NCBI GenBank assembly: GCA_002632265.1
Contig: NQOV01000019.1
Location: 1-64,000 of the forward strand
Reading direction: 5' to 3'
DNA length: 64,000 nucleotides
From: Rhodospirillaceae bacterium MC!
GTDB lineage: Bacteria; Pseudomonadota; Alphaproteobacteria; MC1
A program made the position numbers and the translations under genes. Within the stretch, counting starts at the first letter, position 1, and the number at the start of each line of letters is the position of its first letter. Positions 55,358 through 64,000 of the stretch are shown piece after piece. Under the pieces are notes generated by a model. It was given only the letters and a program-made list of their open reading frames with translations, did not search any database and was not told where the DNA came from.

Positions 55358-56680
55358 ATGCCTATTAATAACGAAAATTTAAACTCTGCAATACGAGATA
55401 CTCTTGTAATCATTTTAGCGGGTGGTCGTGGTACACGTCTAGGGGGTTTAACTAAATACGAAAGCAAGCCAGCTGTTCCTTTTGGTGGCGAGTTTAGATT
55501 GATTGATTTTCCGCTATCTAATTGTATTAATTCTGGATTCAGAAGAATTGCTTTAGCCAGTCAATATCAAGCACAAACCTTAATGCACCATGTAAATAAT
55601 GGTTGGAATCTGTTAAATAAAAGCTTAAATGAGTTTATTGAAATGTTACCAGCAGAACAAAAACATAAGGGATCTCAATGGTATTGCGGTACTGCGGACG
55701 CTATTGCACAAAATATACGCTATATTAAATCTCACAGACCTAAATACGTTATGATTTTATCAGGCGATCATATTTATAAACAAGATTTTAGTATCATGTT
55801 AAGAGATCATATTGACTCTGATGCTACGTGTACGGTTTCATGTTTAGAAGTGCCAAAGGCGGACGCTAGTGCTTTCGGTTGTATTGATGTTGATGATACT
55901 GATATGGTTATAAACTTTATTGAAAAGCCAGAAAATCCGCCAACAATCCCAGGTAATTCGGAAATGACATTTGCCTCTCAAGGGAACTATATTTTTGATG
56001 CGGATACTCTACTTGAGATCTTAGAAGCTGATACTTTAAATGAAGAAAGTAGCCACGATTTTGGGCATGATATTTTACCATTATTAGTACAAGAAAATTC
56101 TTTACTGGCTCATAGTTTTTCTAAATCATGTGTATATTCAGGCTCTCAAGTGGCTTATTGGAAAGATGTGGGAACAATTGACGCTTATTGGAAAGCCAAC
56201 ATTGCTCTTACAGATGTGATTCCCGATTTCAACTTCTATGATGATAATTGGAACATTTTCTCTAAACAAGAGTTTTCACTTCCTGCCAAGTTCGTATTTG
56301 ATGACAATAGACGCCGTGGGCAAGCTATGGATTCATTAATATCTTCTAAGGTTATTATTTCTGGTGCTTTAGTGAAAAAATCTGTGATTTCTCATGGTGT
56401 TGGTATCCATTCTGGATCAGTTGTGGAAAAATCTGTCATTCTACCTAATGCTGTAATTCAACCTAATTGTACAATTATAAATGCCGTTATTGGTGAAGAT
56501 TGTGTTATCCCTGAAAATACAGATATCGGCGTAGATAATGCAGAAGACAAGCGTTTCTTTGAAGTTACCGATGAAGGTATCGTACTAGTTACACAAAGTA
56601 CACTTAAAAAATATAGAACTGCTATAGCAAAAAAAAAAGAACTTGAGCTAAAAGAACCTGTTGTTTTACACGCTGTATAA
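55358..56680 (+). CDS. glgC: glucose-1-phosphate adenylyltransferase
   Basis: 440 aa. Makes ADP-glucose, the first committed step of glycogen synthesis. Nucleotide motif LAGGRGTRLGGLTKYESKPAVPFGG, NCINSGFRRIALASQYQAQ, WYCGTADAIAQNI, LSGDHIYKQDFS (catalytic Asp), FIEKP (glucose-1-phosphate Lys) and C-terminal left-handed beta-helix (AVIQPNCTIINAVIGEDCVI). AAGGATTAAAAAATT precedes the ATG. The long leader (promoter at 54781) leaves room for post-transcriptional control. Normally allosteric. Confidence 0.96.
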   Translation: MPINNENLNSAIRDTLVIILAGGRGTRLGGLTKYESKPAVPFGGEFRLIDFPLSNCINSGFRRIALASQYQAQTLMHHVNNGWNLLNKSLNEFIEMLPAEQKHKGSQWYCGTADAIAQNIRYIKSHRPKYVMILSGDHIYKQDFSIMLRDHIDSDATCTVSCLEVPKADASAFGCIDVDDTDMVINFIEKPENPPTIPGNSEMTFASQGNYIFDADTLLEILEADTLNEESSHDFGHDILPLLVQENSLLAHSFSKSCVYSGSQVAYWKDVGTIDAYWKANIALTDVIPDFNFYDDNWNIFSKQEFSLPAKFVFDDNRRRGQAMDSLISSKVIISGALVKKSVISHGVGIHSGSVVEKSVILPNAVIQPNCTIINAVIGEDCVIPENTDIGVDNAEDKRFFEVTDEGIVLVTQSTLKKYRTAIAKKKELELKEPVVLHAV

Positions 56681-56744
56681 TTTTATTGGAATACAAAACC
56701 TTTCATAAAAGTATTCTAAATCAAACCTTTACTCTATTATCCCA

Positions 56745-56783
56745 AAAAACCCCTTGCAAACTTCATCACTTGCAAGGGTTTTT
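56745..56783 (+). terminator. terminator of glgC
   Basis: AAAAACCCCTTGCAA (56745-56759) and TTGCAAGGGTTTTT (56770-56783) with one bulged C; T tract follows. Confidence 0.85.
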
Positions 56784-56854
56784 ATTTTCTCTAATTAACA
56801 TACCCCTTTCACAATAAAAATGATCGTTTTAGTATTTCTTTTCTAAATGCTTAT

Positions 56855-56885
56855 CATTGCAGGCCTATTATTTAGGCCTGCAATG
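56855..56885. repeat. CAGGCCTA hairpin downstream of glgC (family R3)
   Basis: Perfect 13-bp arms CATTGCAGGCCTA / TAGGCCTGCAATG around TTATT. The inner 21 nt are the same as at 54441-54469 while the outer stem differs but stays complementary, which points to selection for the hairpin. Confidence 0.8.
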
Positions 56886-57000
56886 GTAAACACAACAACC
56901 ACTTTCCACCAACTCCAATACATGCGATAATATATGCGATAAAACATGCCATATGTAACACTCTCCTTTTAGACCGTTCTCAAGGTCTCTGACTGCTACA

Positions 57001-57060
57001 AAAAGATCCTAATATGCACCTTAAACCATGCCTTAAATATCACTCTTTAAATATCACTCA
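57001..57060. repeat. R1-family half copy E plus short direct repeats
   Basis: AAAAGATCCTAATATGCACC then TTAAACCATG matches one arm of copy B at all but a few positions. Between it and the LRAT-like gene's stop, AATATCACTC recurs (57036, 57050) and is echoed in the gene's last codons. Confidence 0.55.
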
Positions 57061-57543
57061 TTAAATATCCCAGACACGCCATTCTATGGCGTTCATTTCT
57101 ATTTCGGCTAGGTGTTTTACGTGGCTTAGCATGTTGTATTCGTTGTTAAAATCGCCAGTTAAGCAACCAGAGCTAAATTTATGACAGTTATTGTTTAAGG
57201 CGTGATAGTTTGTGAAAGTATCAATTTTATTTTCGGCACGGAGAGCGGTTTCTTTAGAGCCTACAGGGTTTCCGTATTTATCGCAAGAGACATAAATGGA
57301 CCATCCCAATCCCCCTGATGTGAAATGGGAATAGTTTTCTGATCGGATGTAACCATCACGATTTAGCCCAACTATATGACCCTTGCCAACGTATACGCCC
57401 GAGTGTTGAATTTCTTCTGATATACCAAACACAAGATCGCAATAAACTATACTTCCTATGGCTGGTTCTGATACTTTATCCTTTAAATGAGTTAGGGCAG
57501 ATGTTGTAAGGTTTTTTGCCCAGTGGTATGCTATTTCTGACAT
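57061..57543 (-). CDS. LRAT-like / NlpC-P60-superfamily papain-fold protein
   Basis: 160 aa. Permuted papain-like LRAT domain: IQHSGVYVGKGHIVGLNRDG (His47) and YHALNNNCHKFSSGCLTG (nucleophile Cys120), i.e. the His then NC-F pattern of the family. Members are acyltransferases or thiol hydrolases on lipids or peptides. No signal peptide, so probably cytoplasmic. The link to the adjacent glycogen genes is unknown; the gene has its own AAGGA (AAAGGATTAACA) and follows malQ on the same strand after 139 nt. Confidence 0.75.
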   Translation of the reverse strand: MSEIAYHWAKNLTTSALTHLKDKVSEPAIGSIVYCDLVFGISEEIQHSGVYVGKGHIVGLNRDGYIRSENYSHFTSGGLGWSIYVSCDKYGNPVGSKETALRAENKIDTFTNYHALNNNCHKFSSGCLTGDFNNEYNMLSHVKHLAEIEMNAIEWRVWDI

Positions 57544-57682
57544 TGTTAATCCTTTCCATTAATTTATGTTATTCTAGAAATAAATAATTGCATTTTATAG
57601 TTTTTTGTTTTTTGTTTTTTGCCTTTTGAGTTGTTACTTGCTAGCTGTTAGCTGTTAACTTTTACTTGCTAGCTGTTAACTA

Positions 57683-59845
57683 TTAGTTTTTATTTTCCTT
57701 ATTAAAACGATCGTGTTTAGACATTATATGCGATAAATCTGTCATAATCCCATTAATATCTTCTGTATCTACTGGAGTTTTCAAGCCCCAATTTCTATAG
57801 GTCCTACTAGTCCCTGGAATATTCAACGGATGATAATTGGATAATAAATCATGATAATTCACCATAGCAATAAGCGAAGAACTTTTGGCAACATATTCTT
57901 GGGTTTTCATGGTTAACTCTCGCATATTTTCATCATGATGATGATATTTAAAAGTAGGCATGATATTTTGATCTGACAAAGCGTCCATGATCATTTGGCG
58001 TTCTTTTTCTCGTTGAGTTTCCTTATGGATTATCGCTTCATAATGATCCAAACCAAGCTTACGCTCATAGGCAATATCAGACCCCATATAATAACCCGCC
58101 ATTGTTGGCAGATCGTGGTTTGTGGTAGAGGCAACACTTAATTTCTTGTAGGTATCAGGGCGTTTAAACAAGCCAGTATCTTCCCAACGTTCAAAGATCA
58201 TAAGAGTAAATGAAAGGATGTTTTTACGTTCTAAATCTTCCTTAAATCCGTCTTCCACCAAGCCCAAGGCCTCGCCCACTATAACGCATGAATTCCTTTT
58301 ACTTTCCAAGCATAAAATACTCATCATATCTTCCTTAGGGAATGACAAATATACCCCCTGTTGCGATCCTAACTCTTCATGAATTACAAATAATCTACTC
58401 AAGCCTATTACATGATCTAACCTTAAGAAATTAGCATATTTCATTGTGTTTCTTAAGACATTACTATAGGATTTATAACCTGTCTTATGTAATTCTTGCG
58501 GATTATAGGGTGTAAGATTCCATTGCTGACCGTCGGCAGTGAATTCATCGGCAGGTGCTCCCACGGATACATCGCTAATATACAATCTAGGGAAAGCCCA
58601 TGTTGTATAGCCTCCTGTCATTGTTCCGATAGCAAGATCGAGAAATAAACCATCGCTTAAGTTATTCTTTATTAAGGTTTTAATGGATTTATCCAACTGA
58701 ACACTAGTTTGCCATTGTAAGAACTTATAATATAAAATATCATTTTGATGTTTAATTTTAAATATTTTAATATCTTTACTAGTTTTATCATGATATTTTT
58801 TATCCCATGATAACCATGATGTGGAATTATGTTTCATGGATAAAACGCAATAAGTTGCATAATCATCAAGGTTACTATCTAGCTGATTATTACAGAAATC
58901 CATAAACTTAGCATATTCTTTATTGTTTTTCTTGCCCTTATTTTCTTGAATAAATGTTTTAAATATCTCTCTTGTGATTTGAGTGAAATATTTAGATATA
59001 AATTTATAATTAACATAGCGGGATTGTTTGGCAACTGCCATTTCCTTTTGCAGTTCCAAAGCTTGAGTAATTTTCTTTAGATTGGTACATTTTTTGTAGC
59101 CTACGATTTTACTAATATCCATATACAAAGGATCTAAATAATTACGAGATATGGGGAAATACGGGCTTTTTGCGTCGCTATTAATCTCGGTTAGTTGGGC
59201 GTGCATGGGATTTAAAGCAATCATTGATCCCCCCTGCTTTGCCACTTCCTTACCGAAATTTGTTAGATCTGTAAATGTGCCGATACCATTACTATTTTTA
59301 GATTGTAAAGCGTAAAGTTGTACGGATACTCCCCACCTTTTTTCATTATTTTTGATCCAATCTGGTACAAAAGCTTGCGACGGACACAAAATAAGATACG
59401 CCTTTTGCAAATAATCGTTATTTGTTAAAGTTACTTCATGATATCCTTCCATGATATTAGCGAGTGTCATGTGGAAATTATTGTCTTTTATTTCATAATC
59501 TGTAATTTCTTTAGAATATTTAATGGTTTTGCCATTCTCTAATTGCACAGATAAAGCAACTTTCCCCACTGTAAGCTCATGTGTTCGTATGGGCAGTATG
59601 AATTTATTCTCTACGCACGATAATACATTAGATGACTTTAAGGGCTTAATTTCTTCTTTGCGAATTTCATTTAGATAATCATTAATTTCTTTTTCTGTGG
59701 AAGTTTTATAACCCATAGCATTCAGGAATTTTTCCTTTGTTGTGGTTGATGTTTCCTTATAGTTACCATTTTTCTCATGGTATCCATTACATATGCCAAT
59801 TTTTTCGGCTAAAGTGTTTATACTTGCTTCATGTAAATTTGTCAT
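57683..59845 (-). CDS. malQ: 4-alpha-glucanotransferase (amylomaltase, GH77)
   Basis: 720 aa, the long bacterial form with an N-terminal beta extension (~1-150). Disproportionates maltodextrins. NLRLDH-type nucleophile region FLRLDHVIGLSRLF, acid/base VIVGEALGLVEDGF, and TTNHDLPTMAGYYMG with the third carboxylate. RVWGVQ-like WGVSVQLYALQSKNSNGIGTFTDL near the start of the barrel. Third gene of the leftward glgB-glgX-malQ run, recycling short glucans from debranching. AGAAAGGATAAACTT precedes the ATG. Confidence 0.94.
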   Translation of the reverse strand: MTNLHEASINTLAEKIGICNGYHEKNGNYKETSTTTKEKFLNAMGYKTSTEKEINDYLNEIRKEEIKPLKSSNVLSCVENKFILPIRTHELTVGKVALSVQLENGKTIKYSKEITDYEIKDNNFHMTLANIMEGYHEVTLTNNDYLQKAYLILCPSQAFVPDWIKNNEKRWGVSVQLYALQSKNSNGIGTFTDLTNFGKEVAKQGGSMIALNPMHAQLTEINSDAKSPYFPISRNYLDPLYMDISKIVGYKKCTNLKKITQALELQKEMAVAKQSRYVNYKFISKYFTQITREIFKTFIQENKGKKNNKEYAKFMDFCNNQLDSNLDDYATYCVLSMKHNSTSWLSWDKKYHDKTSKDIKIFKIKHQNDILYYKFLQWQTSVQLDKSIKTLIKNNLSDGLFLDLAIGTMTGGYTTWAFPRLYISDVSVGAPADEFTADGQQWNLTPYNPQELHKTGYKSYSNVLRNTMKYANFLRLDHVIGLSRLFVIHEELGSQQGVYLSFPKEDMMSILCLESKRNSCVIVGEALGLVEDGFKEDLERKNILSFTLMIFERWEDTGLFKRPDTYKKLSVASTTNHDLPTMAGYYMGSDIAYERKLGLDHYEAIIHKETQREKERQMIMDALSDQNIMPTFKYHHHDENMRELTMKTQEYVAKSSSLIAMVNYHDLLSNYHPLNIPGTSRTYRNWGLKTPVDTEDINGIMTDLSHIMSKHDRFNKENKN

Positions 59846-59941
59846 AAGTTTATCCTTTCTCGGTTATTTTTTTATTTTTCTAATTTTTTAATTTTAATAT
59901 TATAATATTTGAATTGGTTTTTAGTTGGTTTGTTAATGTTT

Positions 59942-62050
59942 TTACATATTAAGTCCTTTCGTTTTTAAAATTACTATGGTTTTATTTTCCAACTCAATGG
60001 ATGATTTATATATCTCATTTAACTTGTGTTTTTCACTTGTATCAATGATCAATTTCCCTTTGAAACCTTGGGGAAGTTTTACTTCAATGGTCTCTTGAGA
60101 TAAGTTTATGGCGACAAAAACATCATCCTGATTTTCTTGTGGATAATAAATACAAATCAATTTACGATTGGGATTATGCCACATGGCGTCATCAAACTCT
60201 TCGGCGTCTTCGTTAAACCAGTAGATATCTTTTTTATTGTGATATGTGATATCACCTGTTAAAAATGTTTCTTGGGTGAAAGTTTTAACTTCCTTTCTAA
60301 GTTGTATTAGTTTTTTAATTAACGGAGTGAAATTATTTTTCGTATCATTTTCAAGATTATCCCATTTTATCCAACTTAGCTCGTTGTTTTGGCAATATAC
60401 ATTGTTGTTACCATTGTGCGAGCTGGAAATTTCATCGCCACTTCTAAGCATTGGGACACCCATGGATAGAAAAACCAAACATAAAGCATTTTTTTGTTGT
60501 TTTATGCGTATGGAATTAATACGCCCATCTTGAGTATGCCCTTCAACACCGTAATTATAACTTAAGTTATCGTTTGCCCCGTCGTTATTATTTTCCTTAT
60601 TGGCGAGATTGTGTTTATGATTATAGCTTACAAGATCTTTTAAGGTAAAGCCGTCATGAATTGTGATGAAATTAATTGAGGCTTGTGGCGTTCTTGCACT
60701 CTTGGCAAATAAATGGGATGAGCCTGTTAATATGCGGGCAAAATGTGGCAAGATATAATCATCGCCCCTTAGGAATTTCCTTGTTACGTCTCGGAATTGA
60801 TCATTCCATTCACTCCAATTTCCTGTCATATTTGAAAGTTGATAGCCATTATGTTCCACATCCCATGGTTCTGCTATCATTTTAGCCGATTGCAATACAG
60901 GATCTTGATAAACCGCCGATAGGAAATTATTAGGATAACTAATACCACCTTGATTATCACGCAAAAGCGTACTTGTGAGATCGAACCTAAATCCGCTAAC
61001 ATTTAACACTTCTTTATAGTAGCGTAAACTATCGAGTACCATTTTTAGTACTATGGGTTGATTTAAATTTAAGGCATTTCCGCAACCTGTGAAATTCTTA
61101 TAATATCGTGGTTCGTGATCATTTAAATGATAGTAATAGGCGTTATCTATCCCTTTATAGCAAATGGTTGGCCCTAAATGGTCTGCTTCTGCGGTGTGAT
61201 TGTAGACAACATCCAAAATAACTTCTATACCTTTTTTATTTATGCTATCTACCATCTGTTTAAAGATGTGTGCTGATGTATTTGTCTCCGTATCGTTGAC
61301 ATTATCGGGCATATACTTCATTGTTGGAGCGAAAAAATTAATGGTATTATAACCCCAATGATTTTCCAAACCTTTAACGGTTAGAAGTTTTTCGTTGCAA
61401 TATTCCATCATCGGCATTAGCTCAATGGACGTCATTCCCATATCCACAAGATGATTTAAGAATTTATCATCGTGGATCTTTTCAATGGGCGATGTTTTAT
61501 CCTTATCTGTTTCTAAAAACGCTGTGGAATTAATAACGTGGGTTTCATAGATGATAGTTTCATTTAAAGGGATTTGCAATTGCGATGAGCTGGCTTTCAT
61601 ATTATTGGGCATTACCAAGCATTTAGGCATGTAATCCGCACTATCGGTAGTGGAAAAACTTAGGTCCTTTTCTTCTGCGTCGAGATTATAGGCAAACATC
61701 GAATGATGAATGACAAACTTTCTATCTAAGGCCTTAGCGTAGGGATCTATCAATAATTTATGATGGTTAAATTTATGCCCATGCAGGGGAGCATATGCAC
61801 CATATACTCGATAGCCGTATCTAGTTAAAGGTTTGATATCATTTACAAAAACATTCCAAATATGCCCGTTAGATTTTTCTAATTCTGTTCTAAAAACCTC
61901 CTTATCAGTATCATCGAATATGCACAATTCCACTTTAGTGGCATGCACGGAAAATATAGCAAAATTAGTACCGTTTTCCTTTTCCATAAATGTAGAACCT
62001 AGCGGATGAGTTGAGCCTTTTTTAGTGGTATAGTTTAATTTTTTAGTCAT
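59942..62050 (-). CDS. glgX: glycogen debranching enzyme, GlgX type (GH13)
   Basis: 702 aa. Cuts alpha-1,6 branches left by phosphorylase. N-terminal CBM48 (GSTFMEKENGTNFAIFSVHATKVELC), then the GH13 barrel: ILDVVYNHTAEADH, GFRFDLTSTLLRD (nucleophile Asp), MIAEPWDV (acid/base Glu), FITIHDGFTLKDLVSYNHKHN (third Asp region) and DEISSSHNGNNNVYCQ, typical of GlgX/isoamylase. Between glgB (37-nt gap) and malQ (96-nt gap). Confidence 0.95.
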   Translation of the reverse strand: MTKKLNYTTKKGSTHPLGSTFMEKENGTNFAIFSVHATKVELCIFDDTDKEVFRTELEKSNGHIWNVFVNDIKPLTRYGYRVYGAYAPLHGHKFNHHKLLIDPYAKALDRKFVIHHSMFAYNLDAEEKDLSFSTTDSADYMPKCLVMPNNMKASSSQLQIPLNETIIYETHVINSTAFLETDKDKTSPIEKIHDDKFLNHLVDMGMTSIELMPMMEYCNEKLLTVKGLENHWGYNTINFFAPTMKYMPDNVNDTETNTSAHIFKQMVDSINKKGIEVILDVVYNHTAEADHLGPTICYKGIDNAYYYHLNDHEPRYYKNFTGCGNALNLNQPIVLKMVLDSLRYYKEVLNVSGFRFDLTSTLLRDNQGGISYPNNFLSAVYQDPVLQSAKMIAEPWDVEHNGYQLSNMTGNWSEWNDQFRDVTRKFLRGDDYILPHFARILTGSSHLFAKSARTPQASINFITIHDGFTLKDLVSYNHKHNLANKENNNDGANDNLSYNYGVEGHTQDGRINSIRIKQQKNALCLVFLSMGVPMLRSGDEISSSHNGNNNVYCQNNELSWIKWDNLENDTKNNFTPLIKKLIQLRKEVKTFTQETFLTGDITYHNKKDIYWFNEDAEEFDDAMWHNPNRKLICIYYPQENQDDVFVAINLSQETIEVKLPQGFKGKLIIDTSEKHKLNEIYKSSIELENKTIVILKTKGLNM

Positions 62051-62087
62051 TTTATTATTCTTTATTGTAAATTGTTAAAAGTAAAAG

Positions 62088-64000
62088 CTATTTTTTAGTT
62101 TGGATAAAGATAGTTGCGAGTGGTGGAACTGTTAAAGTTAATGTATAATCGAAATGCTTGTATTTTTCTTTTTTGATTTCAATAGTCTCATTTGTAATGT
62201 TACCACCTGTATACTTTTCGTCGTCCGTATTAAATACTTCTTCATATTCGCCCTCTATTGGCGTGCCGATATCGTAATTATATAAAGGATTAGGCGTGAA
62301 GTTACTAATACTAATAATGGACTCCGAATGATCTTTATTGTAACGAATTATAGATACAACCGAGTTATCAATATCATTACAATCTATCCATTCGAAACCG
62401 TTGGGAGTGAAATCGTCTTCATATAGGGCGGGCGTGTTTTGATAGAACTTATTAAGATCTTTTACCATGCTATTCAAACCCTTATGGATAGGATATTGCA
62501 AGAGATCCCATTCTAAAGGTTTTTCATAATTCCATTCGCTATACTGCCCAAGATCACTCCCCATAAATAGCAACTTTTTACCTGGATGAGCGAACATAAA
62601 GCCATAATATGCACGTAAATTGGCAAAGCTTTGCCATTCATCGCCGAACATCTTACCAATTAGTGCCGATTTACCATGGACAACTTCATCATGAGAAAGC
62701 GGTAGAATGAAATTCTCGGAAAAAGCGTAGACAATACCAAAAGTTAGCAAGTTCTGATGATGTTTACGGTGCATACTGTCGATAGTCATGTATTTATTAG
62801 TATCATTCATCCAGCCTAAATTCCATTTGTATTTGAAACCTAAACCGCCTTGATCGGTTCGTGTGGTAACTCCGGGCCTTGATGTGGATTCTTCGGCAAT
62901 TGTGTAAACATCTGCATGATCTTGTTCAATTTTAGCATTTAGAGCTTTTAAGAAGTTAATACCGCCAATGTTTTCATTTGTTCCATATTCGTTAGGAACC
63001 CAATTGTTTTTATTAGCTCCATAATCTAGATACAACATTGAGGCTACAGCGTCCACTCTTAAGCCGTCAATGTGGAATTCCGTAAGCCAAAATAACGCCG
63101 ATGAAATGAGAAAGTTAGCAACTTCTCTTCTTTCGTAGTTATAGATTAAAGTTCCCCATTGTTCTTGCTTGCCCTTACGTGGGTCGCTATGTTCGTATAG
63201 GCATGAGCCGTCAAACTCTGCCAAGCCGTGGGAATCGCTCGGGAAATGCCCTGGCACCCAATCCAGAATCACCGATAGATCATTTTTATGGGCAAGATCA
63301 ACAAAATACTTAAAGTCTTCAGGTGTGCCGTATCTTGAGGTAACGGCGAACATTCCTGTTGTTTGATATCCCCAAGAACCGCCATAGGGATATTCGGTAA
63401 TTGGCATGATTTCCAAATGGGTATAATCCATTTCTTTTACGTATTGAATTATCTGTTGTGCCATTTCACGATAATTTAACCATGAACCGTCAGCATTCAT
63501 TTTCCAACTGCCTAAATGCACTTCGTAGATACTCATAGGCTTGGCAGGATCATGATACTTATGGCGTGATTTTAACCATTTTTCATCTTGCCATTTATAG
63601 TCATCATACCAAACTCGAGAGGCGTTATTTGGTGCTTGTTGATTATAAAAAGCATAAGGATCACTTTTTAAGGGTAATTTAGTGCCATTATTGCCGATAA
63701 TTTCGTATTTATAATGAGCAGTATTTTCCACATTTGGAATGAAGATTTCCCATATTCCGCATGTGTAATGCTTTTTCATAATGTGAGCTTTGGAATTCCA
63801 ATCATTAAAATCGCCAACCACAGAAACAAGGCGAGCGTTAGGGGCCCAGACACAGAAATTTACTCCTGCTACCTTATGATTATCTCCCAGTGTAATTTCT
63901 CTTTTTTGTGATCCAAGAACTTTATAGCTTTCATAATGACGCCCTTCAGTTAATAGTAAAATATCCAACTCGCCCAAAAGCGTCGGCATATTATGAACAT
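62088..64000 (-). CDS. glgB: 1,4-alpha-glucan branching enzyme, 5' end beyond window
   Basis: Makes alpha-1,6 branches. Visible: CBM48 domain (VNFCVWAPNARLVSVVGDFNDW), GH13 barrel with SWGYQTTGMFAVTSRYG, GLRVDAVASMLYLDY (nucleophile Asp), TIAEESTSRPGVT (acid/base Glu) and PLSHDEVVHGKSALIGKM. An ATG exists at 63987-63989, but the frame stays open to the edge and the first residues (LLGELDILLLTEGRHY) align with the region after the N1 domain in GlgB, so I treat the gene as cut by the edge with roughly 100 residues missing. First of the leftward glg run. Confidence 0.93.
   Translation of the reverse strand, partial: VHNMPTLLGELDILLLTEGRHYESYKVLGSQKREITLGDNHKVAGVNFCVWAPNARLVSVVGDFNDWNSKAHIMKKHYTCGIWEIFIPNVENTAHYKYEIIGNNGTKLPLKSDPYAFYNQQAPNNASRVWYDDYKWQDEKWLKSRHKYHDPAKPMSIYEVHLGSWKMNADGSWLNYREMAQQIIQYVKEMDYTHLEIMPITEYPYGGSWGYQTTGMFAVTSRYGTPEDFKYFVDLAHKNDLSVILDWVPGHFPSDSHGLAEFDGSCLYEHSDPRKGKQEQWGTLIYNYERREVANFLISSALFWLTEFHIDGLRVDAVASMLYLDYGANKNNWVPNEYGTNENIGGINFLKALNAKIEQDHADVYTIAEESTSRPGVTTRTDQGGLGFKYKWNLGWMNDTNKYMTIDSMHRKHHQNLLTFGIVYAFSENFILPLSHDEVVHGKSALIGKMFGDEWQSFANLRAYYGFMFAHPGKKLLFMGSDLGQYSEWNYEKPLEWDLLQYPIHKGLNSMVKDLNKFYQNTPALYEDDFTPNGFEWIDCNDIDNSVVSIIRYNKDHSESIISISNFTPNPLYNYDIGTPIEGEYEEVFNTDDEKYTGGNITNETIEIKKEKYKHFDYTLTLTVPPLATIFIQTKK

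Noticed and set aside
57595-57682. T-rich stretch and GCTAGCTGTTA direct repeats between malQ and the LRAT-like gene as an attachment site
   Set aside because: No integrase, no second copy elsewhere in the window; reads as local slippage after the malQ stop.
63987-63989. ATG at 63989 as the true start of glgB
   Set aside because: The frame is open to the window edge and the first residues match the middle of the GlgB N-terminal region, so the gene very likely continues outside.

Overview
The window looks like one stretch of an AT-rich alphaproteobacterial chromosome. The evidence is the hfq-hflX pair (6S-type gene order common in that class), YebC and UvrA sequences of the usual alphaproteobacterial kind, and an MCP with the standard signalling hairpin. 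Lineage is an inference from remembered family sequences; I see no rRNA to place it. There are no tRNAs, rRNAs, CRISPR arrays or transposases. Promoters are unusually legible: many genes have a TTGnnn-17-TAtnaT pair, and starts are usually preceded by AAGGA with 8-11 nt spacing.

Layout. 1-3.9 kb: two tandem leftward LacZ-type beta-galactosidase genes (one cut by the edge) with duplicated promoters. 3.9-15.5 kb: housekeeping block (hflX, hfq, a phosphopantetheinyl transferase, a small exported protein, two tandem MATE exporters, uvrA, yebC, an outer-membrane barrel). 15.5-22.1 kb: orphan peptide-binding lipoprotein, divergent MlrC-type peptidase, ROK kinase and CutC, then an NSS sodium symporter. 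22.6-43.5 kb: an accessory catabolic island with an ArsR regulator, a GH117-type glycosidase, three intact sulfatases plus one sulfatase remnant, two LacY-type permeases, a second GH2 enzyme, and a leftward isomerase / sugar kinase / class II aldolase / mutarotase-like / zinc dehydrogenase set with a divergent AraC regulator. 44.9-47.6 kb: a threonine biosynthesis operon with a transcription-attenuation leader. 47.7-51.5 kb: MCP and a second peptide-binding protein. 52.1-64 kb: glycogen metabolism: glgA and glgC rightward, facing glgB-glgX-malQ and an LRAT-like protein leftward.

Working model: oligosaccharides from sulfated galactan (algal-type, suggested by GH117 with sulfatases and beta-galactosidases) are imported by the LacY-type permeases, desulfated and hydrolysed, and the unusual monosaccharide goes through isomerase, kinase and aldolase; surplus hexose is stored as glycogen. 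A shared 26-bp palindrome in front of both permease genes, one site also facing a divergent sulfatase gene, suggests common control.

Most unusual signals: (1) a threonine-rich leader peptide plus terminator ahead of gamma-type thrB-thrC with no thrA; (2) hairpin repeats that sit directly at stop codons of unrelated genes and share a GAGC-GTGAAAA-like box; (3) a 270-bp tandem repeat and twin CAGGCCTA hairpins around glgC; (4) a sulfatase whose CxPSR motif reads CQPSC, next to an internally deleted copy of itself.
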